Source: DAIMFL01 sp964372215
Lineage (GTDB): Bacteria > Pseudomonadota > Alphaproteobacteria > Dongiales > Dongiaceae
DNA: 64,000 nucleotides
NCBI GenBank assembly: GCA_964372215.1
Contig: CAYJQC010000015.1
Span: forward strand, 1 to 64,000
Direction of reading: 5' to 3'
The notes below the pieces were generated by a model. That model was not told the DNA's origin, searched no databases, and worked only from the letters and a program-made list of their open reading frames with translations. Of this stretch, positions 17,107 through 24,716 are shown in pieces. How positions within the stretch are numbered: position 1 is the stretch's first letter; the number at the start of each line of letters is the position of its first letter. A program made the position numbers and the translations under genes.

Positions 17107-18267
17107 TCAGGCCCCGAGCGGCCGCAGCAGGCTGCGGCTGATGATGTGGCGCTGGATCTCGGAGGTGCCGTCCCAGATCCGCTCGACCCGGGCGTCGCGC
17201 CAGAAGCGCGCGAGCGGCAGGTCGTCCATCAGCCCCATGCCGCCGAAGATCTGGATCACCTCGTCGGTCACATGGGCCAGCATCTCGCTGGCGAACACCT
17301 TGGCGCTGGCGATCTCGCGCTCGGCCGGCAGCTTCTGGTCGAGCCGCCAAGCGGCGTGCAGGGTCAGCCAGTCGGCGGCGTCGATCTCGGTGATCATGTC
17401 GGCGAGCTTGAAGCTGACGCCCTGGAACTTGCCGATCTGCTGGCCGAACTGCTTGCGCTCCGCGGCATAGTTGAGACCGTAGTCGAAGGCCCGCCGGGCG
17501 CGCCCGACCGCCATGGTCGCGACGGTGATCCTGGTGGCGTACAGCCACTCGTTGGCGGCCTCGAAGCCCTTGTGCAGCTCGCCCAGGATGTTGGCGTCGG
17601 TCAGGCGGCAGTCCTCGAACTTCAGGATGCAGTTGTGATAGCCGCGATGGGAGACCGAGCTGTAGCCCGGCAGGATCTCGAAGCCCGGCGTGCCGCGATC
17701 GACCAGGAAGCAGCTGATCAGCTTCTTCTTGCCCTTGGGCGTGTCCTCCTCGCCGGTGGCGATGAAGACGATGACGAAATCCGCGATGTCGGCGTGGGAG
17801 ATGAAGTGCTTGGTGCCGTTCACCAGCCAGTCGCCGCCGACCCGCCGGGCCGCGCATTTCATGCCGCGCACGTCGGAGCCGGCGTCGGGCTCGGTCATGG
17901 CGAGCGCGTCGAACTTCTCGCCCTTGACCGCCGGCAGCAGGTACTTCTCGCGCTGCTCGCCGGTGCAGGCCATCAGGATGTTGGACGGCCGGCCCCAGAA
18001 CACGGTCAAGCCCATGGCGGCGCGGCCGAGTTCGCGCTCGAGCAGCGCGAAATCGAGATGGCCGAGGCCGCCGCCGCCGACCTCCTCCGGCATGTTGGGC
18101 GCGAAGAAGCCGAGCTCCCTGACCTTGCGCGCGATCTCCTGGCCGAGCTCGCGCGGCACCTCGCCGCTGCGCTCGACCGCGTCCTCGTGCGGGTACATCT
18201 CCGTCTCGACGAAGCTGCGCACGGTGTCGACGATGAGCTGCTGCTCGTGGGTCAGGCCGAAGTCCAT
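17107..18267 (-). CDS. Acyl-CoA dehydrogenase, CaiA/gamma-butyrobetainyl-CoA type
   Basis: A 386-residue flavin acyl-CoA dehydrogenase. Family motifs are MTEPDAGSDVRGMKCAARR, NGTKHFISHADIADFVIVFI, RKQFGQQIGKFQ and VIQIFGGMGLMDDLPLARF. The C-terminal segment reads RIWDGTSEIQRHIISRSLL. An aspartate stands where most short-chain enzymes have the catalytic glutamate (YEG), so the base may lie elsewhere or be Asp. By context it oxidises gamma-butyrobetainyl-CoA to crotonobetainyl-CoA. It is followed by the CoA ligase after 18 bases and preceded by a hairpin repeat in the operon. Confidence 0.85.
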   Translation of the reverse strand: MDFGLTHEQQLIVDTVRSFVETEMYPHEDAVERSGEVPRELGQEIARKVRELGFFAPNMPEEVGGGGLGHLDFALLERELGRAAMGLTVFWGRPSNILMACTGEQREKYLLPAVKGEKFDALAMTEPDAGSDVRGMKCAARRVGGDWLVNGTKHFISHADIADFVIVFIATGEEDTPKGKKKLISCFLVDRGTPGFEILPGYSSVSHRGYHNCILKFEDCRLTDANILGELHKGFEAANEWLYATRITVATMAVGRARRAFDYGLNYAAERKQFGQQIGKFQGVSFKLADMITEIDAADWLTLHAAWRLDQKLPAEREIASAKVFASEMLAHVTDEVIQIFGGMGLMDDLPLARFWRDARVERIWDGTSEIQRHIISRSLLRPLGA

Positions 18268-18291
18268 CTCTTTGTCCTCGTCCGTACGCTG

Positions 18292-18393
18292 CCCTCACCC
18301 CGTCCCTCTGCCGCGTTCGCGGGAGAGGGGGACGCTGCTGCCATCAGCCGACTCGCTTGCCCCCTCTCCCCGAAAGGGGAGAGGGGGTGAGGG
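18292..18393. repeat. REP-like nested inverted-repeat element within the operon
   Basis: The outer arms CCCTCACCCC (18292-18301) and GGGGTGAGGG (18384-18393) are perfect reverse complements. Inside are two hairpins: CCCTCT/AGAGGG (18304-18327), and an 11-bp stem, CCCCTCTCCCC/GGGGAGAGGGG, closed by a GAAA loop (18361-18386). The form matches the REP/MITE-like intergenic elements found scattered in many GC-rich Proteobacteria. It occupies most of the 154-base gap between the carnitine dehydrogenase and acyl-CoA dehydrogenase genes and could attenuate or stabilise the transcript. Confidence 0.8.
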
Positions 18394-18421
18394 CTCGCGC
18401 GCTCTCTTGGCGAACTCGCCT

Positions 18422-19921
18422 CTACTTCTTCCGGGGCGCACCGACATGGCGGCCGACGCAATCGGGCCGCGGCAACCTGGCATGGGCCTCGGCGATCGGC
18501 GCGAGCTTCGCCAGCACCGCGGGATCGGCCGGGCAGGCCTTCTGCGCCTTCATGTCGACATGCAGGAACATCTGCTCGGCGGTCGCGACCAGCGCGCCGG
18601 TGTCGGTGTCGACGATGCTGTGCAGCACCTGCAGCCGCTTCTCGTCGCTGCTCAGCACCTGGCTGTCGACCGCGAGCGGCGTGCCGACCTTGCACTCGCC
18701 GAGATGCATGATGTGGGTCTCGGCGGTGTAGTAGCTGCGGCCGGTCGCGACGTAGTCGATGCCGGCGCCGATGTAACGCAACAGCGCGTCGCTGCCGTCG
18801 CAGAACACCTGGAGATAGCGGCTCTCGTTCATGTGGCCGTTGTAGTCGATCCAGCCGGCGGGCACGCGGGTGTGGTGCAGCCGCAGCGGCCTGGTGATGT
18901 CGACCGCCGCCGGCTTGACCGCGTGGGCGCGCGCCTGCAGCCGCTCCTCGTACATCTTGAGGGCCTCGCCGGCACCCCAGCCCTCCCCGCCGTTCCAGCC
19001 CTTGAGCGCCTGCATGATGGCGACCAGGTTGTCGTCGCGGATGCGCTCGAGCTCGCGGATCGAGCGCCCGGCCGCCTGCTCGTCCGACTGGCGCGCGATC
19101 TTGTCGACCAGCGCGTCGTCGAGATCGACGACGTCCGTGTACTTGGTCCACGGCCATTTCAGACAGGGCCCGAACTGCGCCATGAAGTGGCGCATGCCGG
19201 CCTCGCCGCCGGCCACCCGGTAGACCTCGAACATGCCCATCTGGGCCCAGCGCAGGCCGAAGGAGTAGCGCATCACGTCGTCGAGCTCCTTGACGGTCGT
19301 GATGTCGTCCTTGATCAGCCAGAGCGCCTCGCGCCACATGGATTCCAGCAGGCGGTCGCCGACGAAGGCCTCGATCTCCTTGGCGATGGTGACCGGCTTC
19401 ATGCCGATCGACGCATAGATCTCGTGCGCCCGGGCGATGCTGCCTTTCGACGTCTTCTGGCCGCCGACCACCTCGACCAGCGGCAGCAGGTAGACGGGAT
19501 TGAAGGGATGGCCGACCACCAAGCGCTCGGGATGCGCCATCTCCTTCTGCATGTCGGTCGGCTTCAGCCCCGAGGTCGAGGAGCCGATCACCGTCGCGAC
19601 CGGCGCCGCCGCGTCGATCTCCCTGAGGATCTTCTGCTTCAGCTCGAGCCGTTCCGGCGCGCTCTCCTGGATGAACTCGGCGTCCTTGACCGCCTCGGCG
19701 ACGGTCTTCGCGAAGGTGAGCTTGCCCTTGGGCCCGAGCGGGAACAGCACCATGGCCGTATAGGCGCGCTCGGCGTTGGCCAGCACCTCGGAGACCTTGC
19801 GCCCGGCTTCCGGGTCGGGGTCGTACATCGCGACGTCGATGCCGTTGAGCAGCAGCCGGGCCGCCCAGCCCGCGCCGATCACGCCGCCGCCGATGCAGGC
19901 GGCCTTCCTGATGTCAGCCAT
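18422..19921 (-). CDS. cdhA: Carnitine 3-dehydrogenase fused to betainyl-CoA thioesterase
   Basis: A 499-residue two-domain protein. Residues 1 to about 330 are an NAD-dependent 3-hydroxyacyl-dehydrogenase-like L-carnitine dehydrogenase: Rossmann GGGVIGAGWAARLLLNG, SSTSGLKPTDMQ, GHPFNPVYLLPLVEVVGG, FVGDRLLESMWREAL. Residues about 345-490 are a hotdog thioesterase (HHTRVPAGWIDYNGHMNESR, with the catalytic Asp in WIDYNGHMN). The fusion is known from rhizobial and agrobacterial enzymes; in Pseudomonas the parts are separate (CdhA and CdhB). It should hydrolyse carnitinyl-CoA to carnitine and oxidise it to 3-dehydrocarnitine. The gene follows the BKACE gene after 15 bases. Confidence 0.93.
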   Translation of the reverse strand: MADIRKAACIGGGVIGAGWAARLLLNGIDVAMYDPDPEAGRKVSEVLANAERAYTAMVLFPLGPKGKLTFAKTVAEAVKDAEFIQESAPERLELKQKILREIDAAAPVATVIGSSTSGLKPTDMQKEMAHPERLVVGHPFNPVYLLPLVEVVGGQKTSKGSIARAHEIYASIGMKPVTIAKEIEAFVGDRLLESMWREALWLIKDDITTVKELDDVMRYSFGLRWAQMGMFEVYRVAGGEAGMRHFMAQFGPCLKWPWTKYTDVVDLDDALVDKIARQSDEQAAGRSIRELERIRDDNLVAIMQALKGWNGGEGWGAGEALKMYEERLQARAHAVKPAAVDITRPLRLHHTRVPAGWIDYNGHMNESRYLQVFCDGSDALLRYIGAGIDYVATGRSYYTAETHIMHLGECKVGTPLAVDSQVLSSDEKRLQVLHSIVDTDTGALVATAEQMFLHVDMKAQKACPADPAVLAKLAPIAEAHARLPRPDCVGRHVGAPRKK

Positions 19922-19936
19922 GGTCGCCCGTGTCCC

Positions 19937-20842
19937 CTACCAGCGCTTCGTCAGCTTGAGCTTCTCGCGCACTTCCTCCGGGCGGAGCAGCTTGACCCCC
20001 ATGCCCTCGGCGATGGTGACCGCCCGGTTGACCAGCGAGCCGTTGGTCGCCAGCACACCCTTGTCGAGCCAGATGTTGTCCTCGAGCCCGACCCGGATGT
20101 TGCCGCCGGCGAGCAGCGCCAGCGCCACATAGGGCATCTGGTCGCGGCTGATCGAGAAGGCCGAGAACAGCCAGCCGGCCGGCAGATTCTGCACCATCGA
20201 CATGAAGGTCGGGACGTCGTTCGGCGCGCCCCAGGGAATCCCCATGCAGAACTGGATCAGCACGGGGTCGTCGATCAGCCCCTGGTCCTTCAGCCACTTG
20301 GCGAGCCAGAGATGGCCGGTATCGAAGACCTCGACCTCGACCCGCACCTTGAGCGCCTGCATGCGCTTGGCCATGTCCTTCAGCATGGCCGGGGTGTTGG
20401 TCATGATGTAGTCGCTCTCGCCGAAATTCATGGTGCCGCAATCGAGGGTGCAGAGCTCGGGCAGCAGCTCGGCGACATGGGCGACGCGGTCCTCCGCGCT
20501 CGCCATGTCGGTGCCCTTGGCGGCCGGCGGCAGCGGCGCGGTCGTCGGCCCGAGCGTCAGGTCGCCGCCCATGCCGGCGGTGAAATTGATGACCATGTCG
20601 GTCTTCGAGTCGCGGATCCGCTCGACCACCTCGCGGTAGTACTTGACGTCGCGAGCCCCGGCCCCGGTCTCGGGATTGCGGACGTGGATATGGACCACCG
20701 CGGCGCCGGCTTTGGCGGCCTCGACCGCCGAGGTGGCGATCTGCGCCGGTGTCACCGGCACCTTGTCGGACCGGCCCGTGGTATCGCCGGCGCCGGTCAG
20801 CGCGCAGGTGATGAAGGCCGCCCGGTTGACGTTCAGGTTCAT
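19937..20842 (-). CDS. cdhC: Dehydrocarnitine cleavage enzyme (BKACE, DUF849)
   Basis: A 301-residue beta-keto acid cleavage enzyme. The zinc-site VVHIHVRNPETG (two His) is visible near residues 45-55, and GNIRVGLEDNIWLDKG, containing the conserved glutamate, is near residue 230. BKACE enzymes take a beta-keto acid and acetyl-CoA and give an acetoacetyl-CoA-type product. In this context 3-dehydrocarnitine is converted to glycine betaine and acetoacetyl-CoA. ATG 20842 is chosen over an upstream frame because GAGGGAGGGAAT gives an excellent ribosome site and homology begins there. It is the first gene of the carnitine operon, divergent from cdhR. Confidence 0.93.
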   Translation of the reverse strand: MNLNVNRAAFITCALTGAGDTTGRSDKVPVTPAQIATSAVEAAKAGAAVVHIHVRNPETGAGARDVKYYREVVERIRDSKTDMVINFTAGMGGDLTLGPTTAPLPPAAKGTDMASAEDRVAHVAELLPELCTLDCGTMNFGESDYIMTNTPAMLKDMAKRMQALKVRVEVEVFDTGHLWLAKWLKDQGLIDDPVLIQFCMGIPWGAPNDVPTFMSMVQNLPAGWLFSAFSISRDQMPYVALALLAGGNIRVGLEDNIWLDKGVLATNGSLVNRAVTIAEGMGVKLLRPEEVREKLKLTKRW

Positions 20843-20864
20843 GGCATTCCCTCCCTCTCGGAAC

Positions 20865-20910
20865 CGCGTAAGACTATTGAAGCGAAAGCGGCATTGCTTG
20901 ATCTTACGCG
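20865..20910. promoter_or_regulatory. Putative CdhR operator (9-bp inverted repeat)
   Basis: CGCGTAAGA (20865-20873) and TCTTACGCG (20902-20910) are perfect reverse complements, 28 bases apart, in the 98-base gap between divergent cdhC and cdhR. The arms are about three and a half helical turns apart, fitting two regulator dimers or looping. AraC/GlxA-type regulators usually prefer direct repeats, so the assignment is tentative. Confidence 0.5.
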
Positions 20911-20940
20911 CAGCAAATCGTACGAATCGCGCCATACCCG

Positions 20941-21909
20941 ATGTTTCGCCGCGACCCCGCGCCGCTCGACCTCGAGATCCTCGTGCTGCCGAACGCCACC
21001 CTGATCCTGGTGGCGGCGGTGATCGAGCCGCTGCGCGCCGCCAACCGCATCCTGGGCCGCCGGCAATACCGCTGGACCATCACCACGCCGGACGGCCAGC
21101 CGGCCATGACCACCTCGGGCATCCCGATCCCGGCGGCGCGCGCCTTCGCCAGCCAGGGCTCGCGCGACCCGCTGCTGGTGGTCGCCAGCTACAACGTCAT
21201 GGAGCACGCGTCGCCGGAGTTGATCAAGCGCCTTGGCCGGGCCGCCCCGGTCCGCCCGATGATCGGCGGCATCGAGGCCGGCGCCTGGCTGCTGGCCCTG
21301 GCCGGGCTGCTGAACGGGCGCCGCGCCACCACCCACTGGGAGGACCTGGACGATTTCGCCGCGCGCTTTCCGGACATCGACGTGCGGCCCGACCGCTTCG
21401 TGATCGACGGAAGGCGATTCACCACGGGTGGCGCCTCGCCGGCCCTCGACATGATGCTGGAGCTGATCCGGGCCCGGCAGGGCTATCCGCTCGCGCTCGA
21501 CGTCGCCAAGGCCTTCATCTACGACCAGAGCCGGGCGTCCGAGGAGCCGCAGCGCGCGCCCTCGCTGGGCCGCCTGATCTCGCGCGAGCCGCGGGTCGCC
21601 GCCGCGGTCAGGGCCATGGAGCGGCATATCGAGGAGCCGCTGTCGGTCGCCCAGGTGGCGGCCGCAGCCGGGATCAGCCGGCGTCGGCTGCAGAGCCTGT
21701 TTCTGGAGACGCTGAAGGTCAGCCCGCACGCCTACTACCAGGCGCTCCGGCTCAACGTGGCGCGGCGCATGCTGATCGAGTCGCGCCGGAGCGTCGCCGA
21801 GATCGCCGCCGCCGGCGGCTTCAATTCGGCCGCGGTATTCTCGCGCGCCTATCGCGCCCAGTACGGCGAGGCGCCCAGCGACACGCGGCGGCGGGCGCGG
21901 GCGGCGTGA
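20941..21909 (+). CDS. cdhR: GlxA/CdhR family carnitine regulator (DJ-1 + AraC)
   Basis: A 322-residue regulator with an N-terminal DJ-1/PfpI amidotransferase-like domain (LEILVLPNATLILVAAVIEP to about residue 190; GGIEAGAWLLALAGLLNGRR lies at the nucleophile elbow, with Glu and Ala but no Cys). The C-terminal AraC domain has two helix-turn-helices (LSVAQVAAAAGISRRRLQSL and RSVAEIAAAGGFNSAAVFSR). This is the architecture of CdhR, which activates carnitine catabolism in Pseudomonas and Agrobacterium. It is divergent from the carnitine operon with an inverted repeat between them. Confidence 0.9.
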   Translation: MFRRDPAPLDLEILVLPNATLILVAAVIEPLRAANRILGRRQYRWTITTPDGQPAMTTSGIPIPAARAFASQGSRDPLLVVASYNVMEHASPELIKRLGRAAPVRPMIGGIEAGAWLLALAGLLNGRRATTHWEDLDDFAARFPDIDVRPDRFVIDGRRFTTGGASPALDMMLELIRARQGYPLALDVAKAFIYDQSRASEEPQRAPSLGRLISREPRVAAAVRAMERHIEEPLSVAQVAAAAGISRRRLQSLFLETLKVSPHAYYQALRLNVARRMLIESRRSVAEIAAAGGFNSAAVFSRAYRAQYGEAPSDTRRRARAA

Positions 21910-21941
21910 CGATGGGGATGGACGAGGTCAGTCCGGGGCGT

Positions 21942-22730
21942 TCAGCCGCGGGCGGCTTTCTGCGCGCGGGACAGCATGATGCTGCTGTAGCCCTGCTCGC
22001 GGTTCGAGACGTCGCCGGAGCCGATCTCGCGGACCTCGATGGCCGAGAAGCCGGCAGCGGCCAGGATGTCGCGCATCTTGCCCGGCGTAAGCGTCAGGGT
22101 CGCGAAGCTGCGGCCGTCGCACATCCAGTTGGTGGAGCGGGCGACGTTGACCAGCGCCAGCCAGCCGTCCGGGCGCAGCATGCGCTGCGCCTGGGACAGT
22201 GCCCGGGTCAGGGTCGCCGCGTTGGGCAGGCACTCCATGGCGAAGCAGGACTGCACCAGGTCGAAGCTGGCCGCGTCGTAGGGCCAGGGCTGGCCGAGAT
22301 CGGCCACCTGCAGGGACTCGATCTGGCGCGCCTTGGCGGCGATCTGCTCGGGCGGCGTGGCGGCAATGCCGAGATGGGCGACCGCGTGGCGCGCCGCTTC
22401 GAGCAGGCCACCGTCGATCCGGCCGCGACCGGCATCGTCGATCTGGGCGCGGGCGCTGCGGATGTTGGCCTCGCTCAGGTCGAAGCCGTGATGCTCGTGG
22501 CTGCCGGGAATGAACACCGCCCAATAGAGCGCCGTCGGGCCGCAGCCGGCATCGAGGATGCGCAGCCGGCGTTCCGCGCCGAGCGGCTTGGCCACGTCGC
22601 TCAGGAACTCGCCGGCGACCCGGTTCTCGTGCCCCAGGCTCTCGTAGTACTCGCGCCAATAGGCGCCGGACGCGAAGACCTCCTCGGCCGAACCCGGCTG
22701 CGTTCGTGTGTTGCCCGACGCCGGCTTCAC
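21942..22730 (-). CDS. Class I SAM-dependent methyltransferase
   Basis: A 262-residue methyltransferase starting at GTG 22730, which overlaps the stop codon of the diiron-enzyme gene (GTGA). The SAM-binding motif I is RILDAGCGPTALYWAVF. Motif II-like GFDLSEANIRSAR and a post-motif FDLVQSCFAMECL follow, then LRPDGWLALVNVARSTNWM. The N-terminal YWREYYESLGHEN and the GCGPT loop recall the NNMT/PNMT group of N-methyltransferases, but this is a weak similarity. Coupling to the diiron enzyme implies a shared product. The substrate is unknown. Confidence 0.85.
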   Translation of the reverse strand: MKPASGNTRTQPGSAEEVFASGAYWREYYESLGHENRVAGEFLSDVAKPLGAERRLRILDAGCGPTALYWAVFIPGSHEHHGFDLSEANIRSARAQIDDAGRGRIDGGLLEAARHAVAHLGIAATPPEQIAAKARQIESLQVADLGQPWPYDAASFDLVQSCFAMECLPNAATLTRALSQAQRMLRPDGWLALVNVARSTNWMCDGRSFATLTLTPGKMRDILAAAGFSAIEVREIGSGDVSNREQGYSSIMLSRAQKAARG

Positions 22731-23572
22731 GCGCTGGCCCGCAGGCGCCCCGTCTTGCGCCCGAAGATGGCGTCGTTCAGCTCGGTGAAGAAGCGGCCGT
22801 AGCAGTCCATGTAGGCGACCACGCCGCGATGCGCCTGCTCGACCAGCTCGGGGCGGCCGTCGGTGTAGAGCTGGACCGTTTCGACGCCCATCTCGCGGTG
22901 CGACACCTCGACGTCCTCGTGGACCAGCAGGAAGTTCAGGATCGGATCGTCGTCGGCCTTGAATCCGTAGTGCTCGCGGAACTCCTGGAAGGTGCGCAGG
23001 AAGACGCCGAAGTCGAGCGGGGCGGTGGCCTCGTTGGCGACGTGGAAGCCGAGGCCCTCGATGATCGGCCGCTCGCGATAGTATTCGCGGATCACGCTGC
23101 CGAACTCGAAGGCGGTGGGAACGATGTAGCGCTTGTCGGTCAGCTCGGCGGCGCTCATGCCCCAATGCGCGGCCATGTCGACATAGAGCTGGTGGTGGCT
23201 GGGCAGCAGGCCGGTCTCCATGTCGTTGAGGCCGTACTCGTCGACCGCGGCGAACAGGATGCGCGCGGCGCGGCCGGTGGCGCCGAACGGATCGTGGCTG
23301 AACCAGTCGTCGGTCATGCGGCTCGACAGGCGAACGATGCCGGGCGGCACCTCGAGCACGAACTGCCCCTCGGACGCGAGCAGGGTGCGCATCTCGGTCT
23401 CATTGAGCGGACGCGACTTCAGGTTCTCGCCGAACTCGTTGAGGATCTTGACGGCGGGATGGGAGAACACCTCGGTCTTGAGCTGCTCGATGTTCGGGCT
23501 GATGTCGAGCGGCTGGTGGACGTCGTTCGACTGATCGACGGACCTGCCTCGGACATAGTGGGCGTTCGACAT
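22727..23572 (-). CDS. Haem-oxygenase-like diiron enzyme (iron-containing redox enzyme family)
   Basis: A 281-residue all-helical protein. The segment VDEYGLNDMETG with HHQLYVDMAAHWGM (residues 110-138) is the hallmark of the haem-oxygenase-like diiron family (SznF/BesC/UndA relatives). Candidate metal ligands are Glu112, His126 or His127, Glu167/Glu172, His177, and His218-x3-Glu222-x2-His225; the last follows the His-x3-Asp-x2-His rule of SznF. Such enzymes activate O2 for N-oxygenation, C-C cleavage or desaturation. ATG 23572 is preferred for its AGAGG ribosome site; an ATG at 23653 would add 27 residues. It overlaps a methyltransferase gene. Substrate unknown. Confidence 0.8.
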   Translation of the reverse strand: MSNAHYVRGRSVDQSNDVHQPLDISPNIEQLKTEVFSHPAVKILNEFGENLKSRPLNETEMRTLLASEGQFVLEVPPGIVRLSSRMTDDWFSHDPFGATGRAARILFAAVDEYGLNDMETGLLPSHHQLYVDMAAHWGMSAAELTDKRYIVPTAFEFGSVIREYYRERPIIEGLGFHVANEATAPLDFGVFLRTFQEFREHYGFKADDDPILNFLLVHEDVEVSHREMGVETVQLYTDGRPELVEQAHRGVVAYMDCYGRFFTELNDAIFGRKTGRLRASA

Positions 23573-23827
23573 GACTACCTCTGATATATGCCGACTTCTT
23601 GAAGCTTCTCGACTGATCAGAGCATGTTGGTGATTAATGAATTCTGAACCCACCGTGTCGATTTATCATTAGGAATCCTGCCATTTACGAATGAATTCAG
23701 ACACATGAAACAAGCTTAACCTTACATACTCTCTGGGAATGGGCGCCGAAAGACCACGAATATTGTAGAGTGACATCTGCACACTTGACGGGTGGCACCC
23801 TGGATGTGCGCCGTATTCGCGTCAGGC

Positions 23828-24691
23828 TCAAGCGGTCAGCGCGGACCGGCGGGCGTGGGCCAGGATGAACGCGACCACCAGCGCTCCACCGACCAACGTG
23901 GTCTGGCTCGGCACCTCGCGCAGCATCAGCCAGGCCCAGGTCGGACCGAGGATCGTCTCCAGCATCATCAGCAGGGTGACTTCGGGGGCGCCGAGGTCGC
24001 GCGTGCCGTAGGACAGCAGTACGGTGGCGAGCGGCACCACCACGACGCCGAGCAGCACCATCAGCCAGATCTGCCCGCCCGACAGCTCCAGCGGGACGGC
24101 ATGGGGCCAGGCCAATCCGGCGGACAGCAATCCGCCGAGCGCGATCAGCGGCAGAAAATGGCCTTCCCGGCAGGGCCGCAGCGCCACGTAATAGCCGGCG
24201 GCGCAGGCCGCGTAGCCCAGCGCGAACAGGTCGCCGGCGGCGTGGCCGGCCTGCAAGCTGCCGCCGAAGATGACCAGGAGTCCGGCGAAGACGCCGAACA
24301 CGGCAAGCCAGGTGACCGAACTGACCCGCTCGCCGAGAAAGAGCCAGCTCAGCACCGCCGCCACCAGCGGCGTGGCGCTGGCGATCACCAGAGTGTTGGC
24401 CACGGTGGTCTGCTGGATCGCATTGACGAAGCAGAACACGGCACCGGCGAAGGCGACGACCGCCAGGCCCTGCGCGCGGCCGAACAGGCCTTGCAGGCGG
24501 ATCGTCCGGTACATGATCGGAAGCAGCGCGACGATGGTCAGGCCGAGCAGGACGCCCCGCCACCAGACGATCGTCCACATGTCGGCCTGCACCAGGCGGA
24601 TCAGTATGCCTTCGGCGCTGATCAGCGCCGCGCCGGCGACGGTCAGCACCAAGCCGCGCCGATACCCGGGCAGTAGAGGACTCGTCAACAT
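23828..24691 (-). CDS. EamA/DMT family transporter
   Basis: A 287-residue protein with ten predicted transmembrane segments and an internal duplication, as usual for drug/metabolite transporters. Family segments are seen: GAALISAEGILIRLVQADMW, FCFVNAIQQTTVANTLVIAS, LSWLFLGERVS and, in the second half, ETILGPTWAWLMLREVPSQ. It would move a small metabolite across the inner membrane. It lies only 25 bases after the response-regulator kinase gene on the same strand, so it may be co-transcribed with the kinases. The diiron-enzyme pair begins 255 bases further on, after an AT-rich gap. Confidence 0.9.
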   Translation of the reverse strand: MLTSPLLPGYRRGLVLTVAGAALISAEGILIRLVQADMWTIVWWRGVLLGLTIVALLPIMYRTIRLQGLFGRAQGLAVVAFAGAVFCFVNAIQQTTVANTLVIASATPLVAAVLSWLFLGERVSSVTWLAVFGVFAGLLVIFGGSLQAGHAAGDLFALGYAACAAGYYVALRPCREGHFLPLIALGGLLSAGLAWPHAVPLELSGGQIWLMVLLGVVVVPLATVLLSYGTRDLGAPEVTLLMMLETILGPTWAWLMLREVPSQTTLVGGALVVAFILAHARRSALTA

Positions 24692-24716
24692 CGGGCTCGG
24701 TCAGGTCGGCCGTGAG

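Noticed and set aside
15145..21004. Very long plus-strand open frames (over 1000 codons) opposite the carnitine operon
   Set aside because: They are Arg/Gly/Ala/His-rich translations without family motifs, lying antisense to well-supported genes with good starts. High GC removes stop codons in the shadow frames.
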